DNA from: Lutraria lutraria
Lineage: Eukaryota; Mollusca; Bivalvia; Venerida; Mactridae
Assembly (NCBI GenBank): GCA_964023205.1
Contig: OZ026837.1
Location: 8,970,088-9,034,087 of the forward strand
Length of the DNA: 64,000 nt
Direction: 5' to 3'
A program made the position numbers and the translations under genes. Under the pieces are notes generated by a model that did not search any database, was not told the DNA's origin, and saw only the letters and a list, made by a program, of their open reading frames with translations. Shown in pieces: positions 61,710-64,000 of the stretch. Each line of letters starts with the position of its first letter. Position 1 is the first letter of the stretch.

Positions 61710-61930
61710 TTGTTTGTTTGTTTGTTTGAGAGTCATATGAGGTGGACAGTTCACCTAATCATCGTTCCTGGGAAGAACCAGTACTACACCTCCATCCTCC
61801 GTAAGCAACTGTCTACTTTCTCACATAAGGACATGGTAGGTAGCTGGGCTAGAACCCACAACCATCTATCAGTGAGAGGTTACAGTGATTTGATGTCAGC
61901 GGCCTTAACCACTCGACCGCGGAGAGGGTC
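61710..61930 (-). repeat. tRNA-derived SINE, family 1 (copy 3)
   Basis: The minus strand has GTCGAGTGGTTAAGGCCG (serine/leucine-tRNA-like A-box region) and a mutated B box (GGGTTCTAGCCC). The body matches 48662-48897. The plus-strand left end is a GTTTGTTTGTTTG tract, the SINE tail. Confidence 0.75.
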
Positions 61931-62244
61931 ATTCTAGTGCAAAGACAGAGGAAATTTATTTAATTTTGTGTTGCTTTAAACACACTGAAGAATGCCTTTC
62001 TGTTTAATATGTTTATGTTAATAACTGCTGCAAAATGATGCGGAAATGTTTAGTTCGCCATTTCACATTATTTATTTCGACCATCATAGTCATCTGGTTA
62101 AGATTGGATGCAATCCATTCAATTCAGAGATCAGGCAATGTCTATTTCATCATTTCTTGTTGAACAAGGGGCCATAATTCAAGCAATTTTCCTGGATTTC
62201 TATCATGGCCGAGATATGATGCCAAGAAACATTTTACAATGGTA

Positions 62245-62590
62245 ACCACTCAGGCATTTCTGTAACTGAGAAATACGCCTTGTACATAAGTAAAGGGTTA
62301 CAAATTTTGGTTATGTGGTTTCCAGTCACTACATTTCAACACTAGATACTTATTTTGATGAATCATTCTCAGAATTACAGATTTCAAACGAGTTTATCAT
62401 TCACAATTGATAAAATAGGCATCAAGTTCCGATTGCAAGAGCGGCAGGTTGTTTCCATCGTTGGATTCCCATGGTCAGTCTTGATGAAAAATAGCCTGTG
62501 AACAGCAACACTGAAAATGGTGGCCGGCGTATTATGTCCGAGGCACTTTTCCTTAGACAAACATCGAGGAGTTCCGATTGAAAATTGGAT
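62245..62590 (+). repeat. Dispersed repeat, longer relative of 58722-58870
   Basis: CTCAGGCATTTCTGTAACTG at the start, TTTTGGTTATGTGGTTTCCA and GAGGAGTTCCGATTG at the end. Extra internal sequence suggests this copy is closer to full length. Confidence 0.55.
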
Positions 62591-62627
62591 TAGGATCTTT
62601 TCAACTTACTAGACAACATTGCATGTA

Positions 62628-62833
62628 TACTGTATTTTCATTTATTTTCTTTGGGCTCAATTTTCGTGGTTTTTACTAAAATGGCTATTTTGTGGGGACA
62701 TAAATTTGTTTTGATTTTTGAAAGAAATGCCTTATCTCTGCATTCAAATTCATGGGGATTGGATTTCGTGGATGAGCCGACCAACGAAATCCATGAAATT
62801 AAATCCCCAACGAAAATGAATGATTCAACAGTA
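62628..62833. mobile_element. MITE, TACTGTGAAATCA family (copy 2)
   Basis: Starts TACTGTATTTTCATTTATTT and ends AATGATTCAACAGTA. Body blocks ACTAAAATGGCTATTT, GAAATGCCTTATCTCTGCAT and AAATTAAATCCCCAACGAAA are shared with 48143-48353. Confidence 0.8.
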
Positions 62834-64000
62834 TATTCCTGTAATGCATTCCATCAGGACGGGCATGAAATATATAAAAGATAATATATTCAGCAGCTCA
62901 GCATAACACTTTATTCATTAATTACAAATTATCATTGAAATAATAATGCTTGTATACCATACATGTAAAATAGAAGAAATATAAATAACACAAAGTAATG
63001 AACATTATAAACAGTGACAGATCAAAATTCAACAATATCATACAGATTGCCATTGGTACTGTACTTGTAATAAGAAACATTCTACAAGTGACTATCGGAA
63101 AACTAGAAATGTGTCAGGAGGACTTGAATGCCGCCGCTGAGCACCAAGTCAAAAAGGGGCCATAACTCTTGTGAAAATATTTGGATTTTAGAGGAAATCA
63201 AACTTGACCTGTATTTCACAATTATATACCTCCATGTAAAATATGAAACCAATCCATGAAATATAATTTCTTATGTTATCGCTCAGAAACTAAAATTTGA
63301 ACAGAGGGAAGAGCAGGGGTAACACTATGCCCTTTCGCCATTTCGAATGGCAGTGGCATAAAAAAGAAATTACTCCATTTGTAAACAAGCACATAATCTC
63401 TTAACACTTTCATCCAGAAAACAAATTGGCAATTAAAAAACACATAATAAATTAGGTACATGTATGCACTATATACCCGGTACACCAAACATTCAACCCA
63501 TGATTAAAAAAGAAATTCTACCTGATTTTGGCAGAGAACTTCAGCCCTACATTGATAATATATTGCACCATTAAACATTTATTTATATTTTATTGTCATG
63601 AATTTTAATGAACTTTTTTATTAACATAACAATCATTAATCAACCTACAATATCCAGATTCACATGAGAACATCTTTTTCACAGAATTATGGCCAGTGGC
63701 TTACAGTCCACAATCATTGCTTAATGTAAATCAAAGTACTGAAGGTATTCATGAAAACTGAACTAACATACTTGCACTGCAATATGAAACAGGAACTAGT
63801 TTAACAATGTGCATGGATGTAGAAAAATGTAGTATTTTGGTCCACATTAAAATTCATGTGCACCGAGCGTGTGACAGCTATGGAAAGCTGAACTATCAGT
63901 CAGTTTCAGAAAATATTTTAGGGTCATTTATTTTCTATAAGGACTTATAGCCCTTTGATTTGTTAAAATATGTCAACATAAAAGATAAACTTTATAAGAA
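62834..64000. other. No gene supported
   Basis: AT-rich. A phrase AAGGGGCCATAACTCTTG at about 63153 resembles GGGGCCATAATTC at 62168, common repeat debris. No coding signal on either strand. Confidence 0.55.

Overview
The window looks like an AT-rich invertebrate nuclear genome, most likely a mollusc and probably a bivalve. The reasons are GT-AG introns in small-exon genes, tRNA-derived SINEs whose 3' tails carry the GGCGTTAAACCC-type motif followed by AAAT/CAAA repeats, and many MITEs, foldback elements, an APE-type LINE and a Tc1/mariner relic. There is no sign of bacterial gene organisation. The species assignment is inference.

Layout. Bases 1-5.4 kb hold no gene I can support, only small foldback or SINE-like debris. 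A 5'-truncated, nearly intact non-LTR retrotransposon (5595-8312, one in-frame stop) is followed by an 89-bp minisatellite and a foldback element. A 113-bp inverted repeat (5424-5536 and 9469-9581) brackets this block. From about 12.6 to 29.9 kb lies a large satellite array with regularly alternating long (about 1567 bp) and short (about 960 bp) units, giving a 2527-bp higher-order repeat and a 6014-bp super-repeat near its right end. From 31.6 to 36.6 kb come a TTAA-flanked foldback element, a foldback rich in TTCGC/GCGAA words, and a broken Tc1/mariner transposase inside a 3.2-kb structure with arms of over 300 bp. From 37 to 42 kb there are MITEs and SINEs only.

The clear host genes are two head-to-tail paralogues on the + strand, gene A (42240-50515, 569 aa) and gene B (52795-61316, 573 aa). 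I assembled each from 11 exons with identical intron phases. Both encode multi-span membrane proteins of the SLC28 concentrative nucleoside transporter (CNT) family. The fold signatures and the sodium-site Asn and Thr are retained. However, most side chains that contact the nucleoside in the Vibrio cholerae CNT structure are replaced: Gln-Thr by Val-Pro in hairpin 1, the Glu of the NEF motif by Ala, the Asn of FAN by Ser, and the following Ser by Val or Ile. This is the most interesting biology in the window: a tandem pair of CNT-like proteins that probably do not bind classical nucleosides in the usual way, and may carry another substrate or act as sensors.

The A/B locus is also structurally active. 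Exon 4 is much more similar between the paralogues than exon 5. A 116-bp upstream segment of gene B recurs in its first intron. The exon-6 donor of gene B is perfectly duplicated (52 bp). Introns and 3' flank carry MITEs, SINEs and a 56-bp minisatellite, and one MITE contains the likely polyadenylation signal of gene B. All family calls are by eye; no database search was run.
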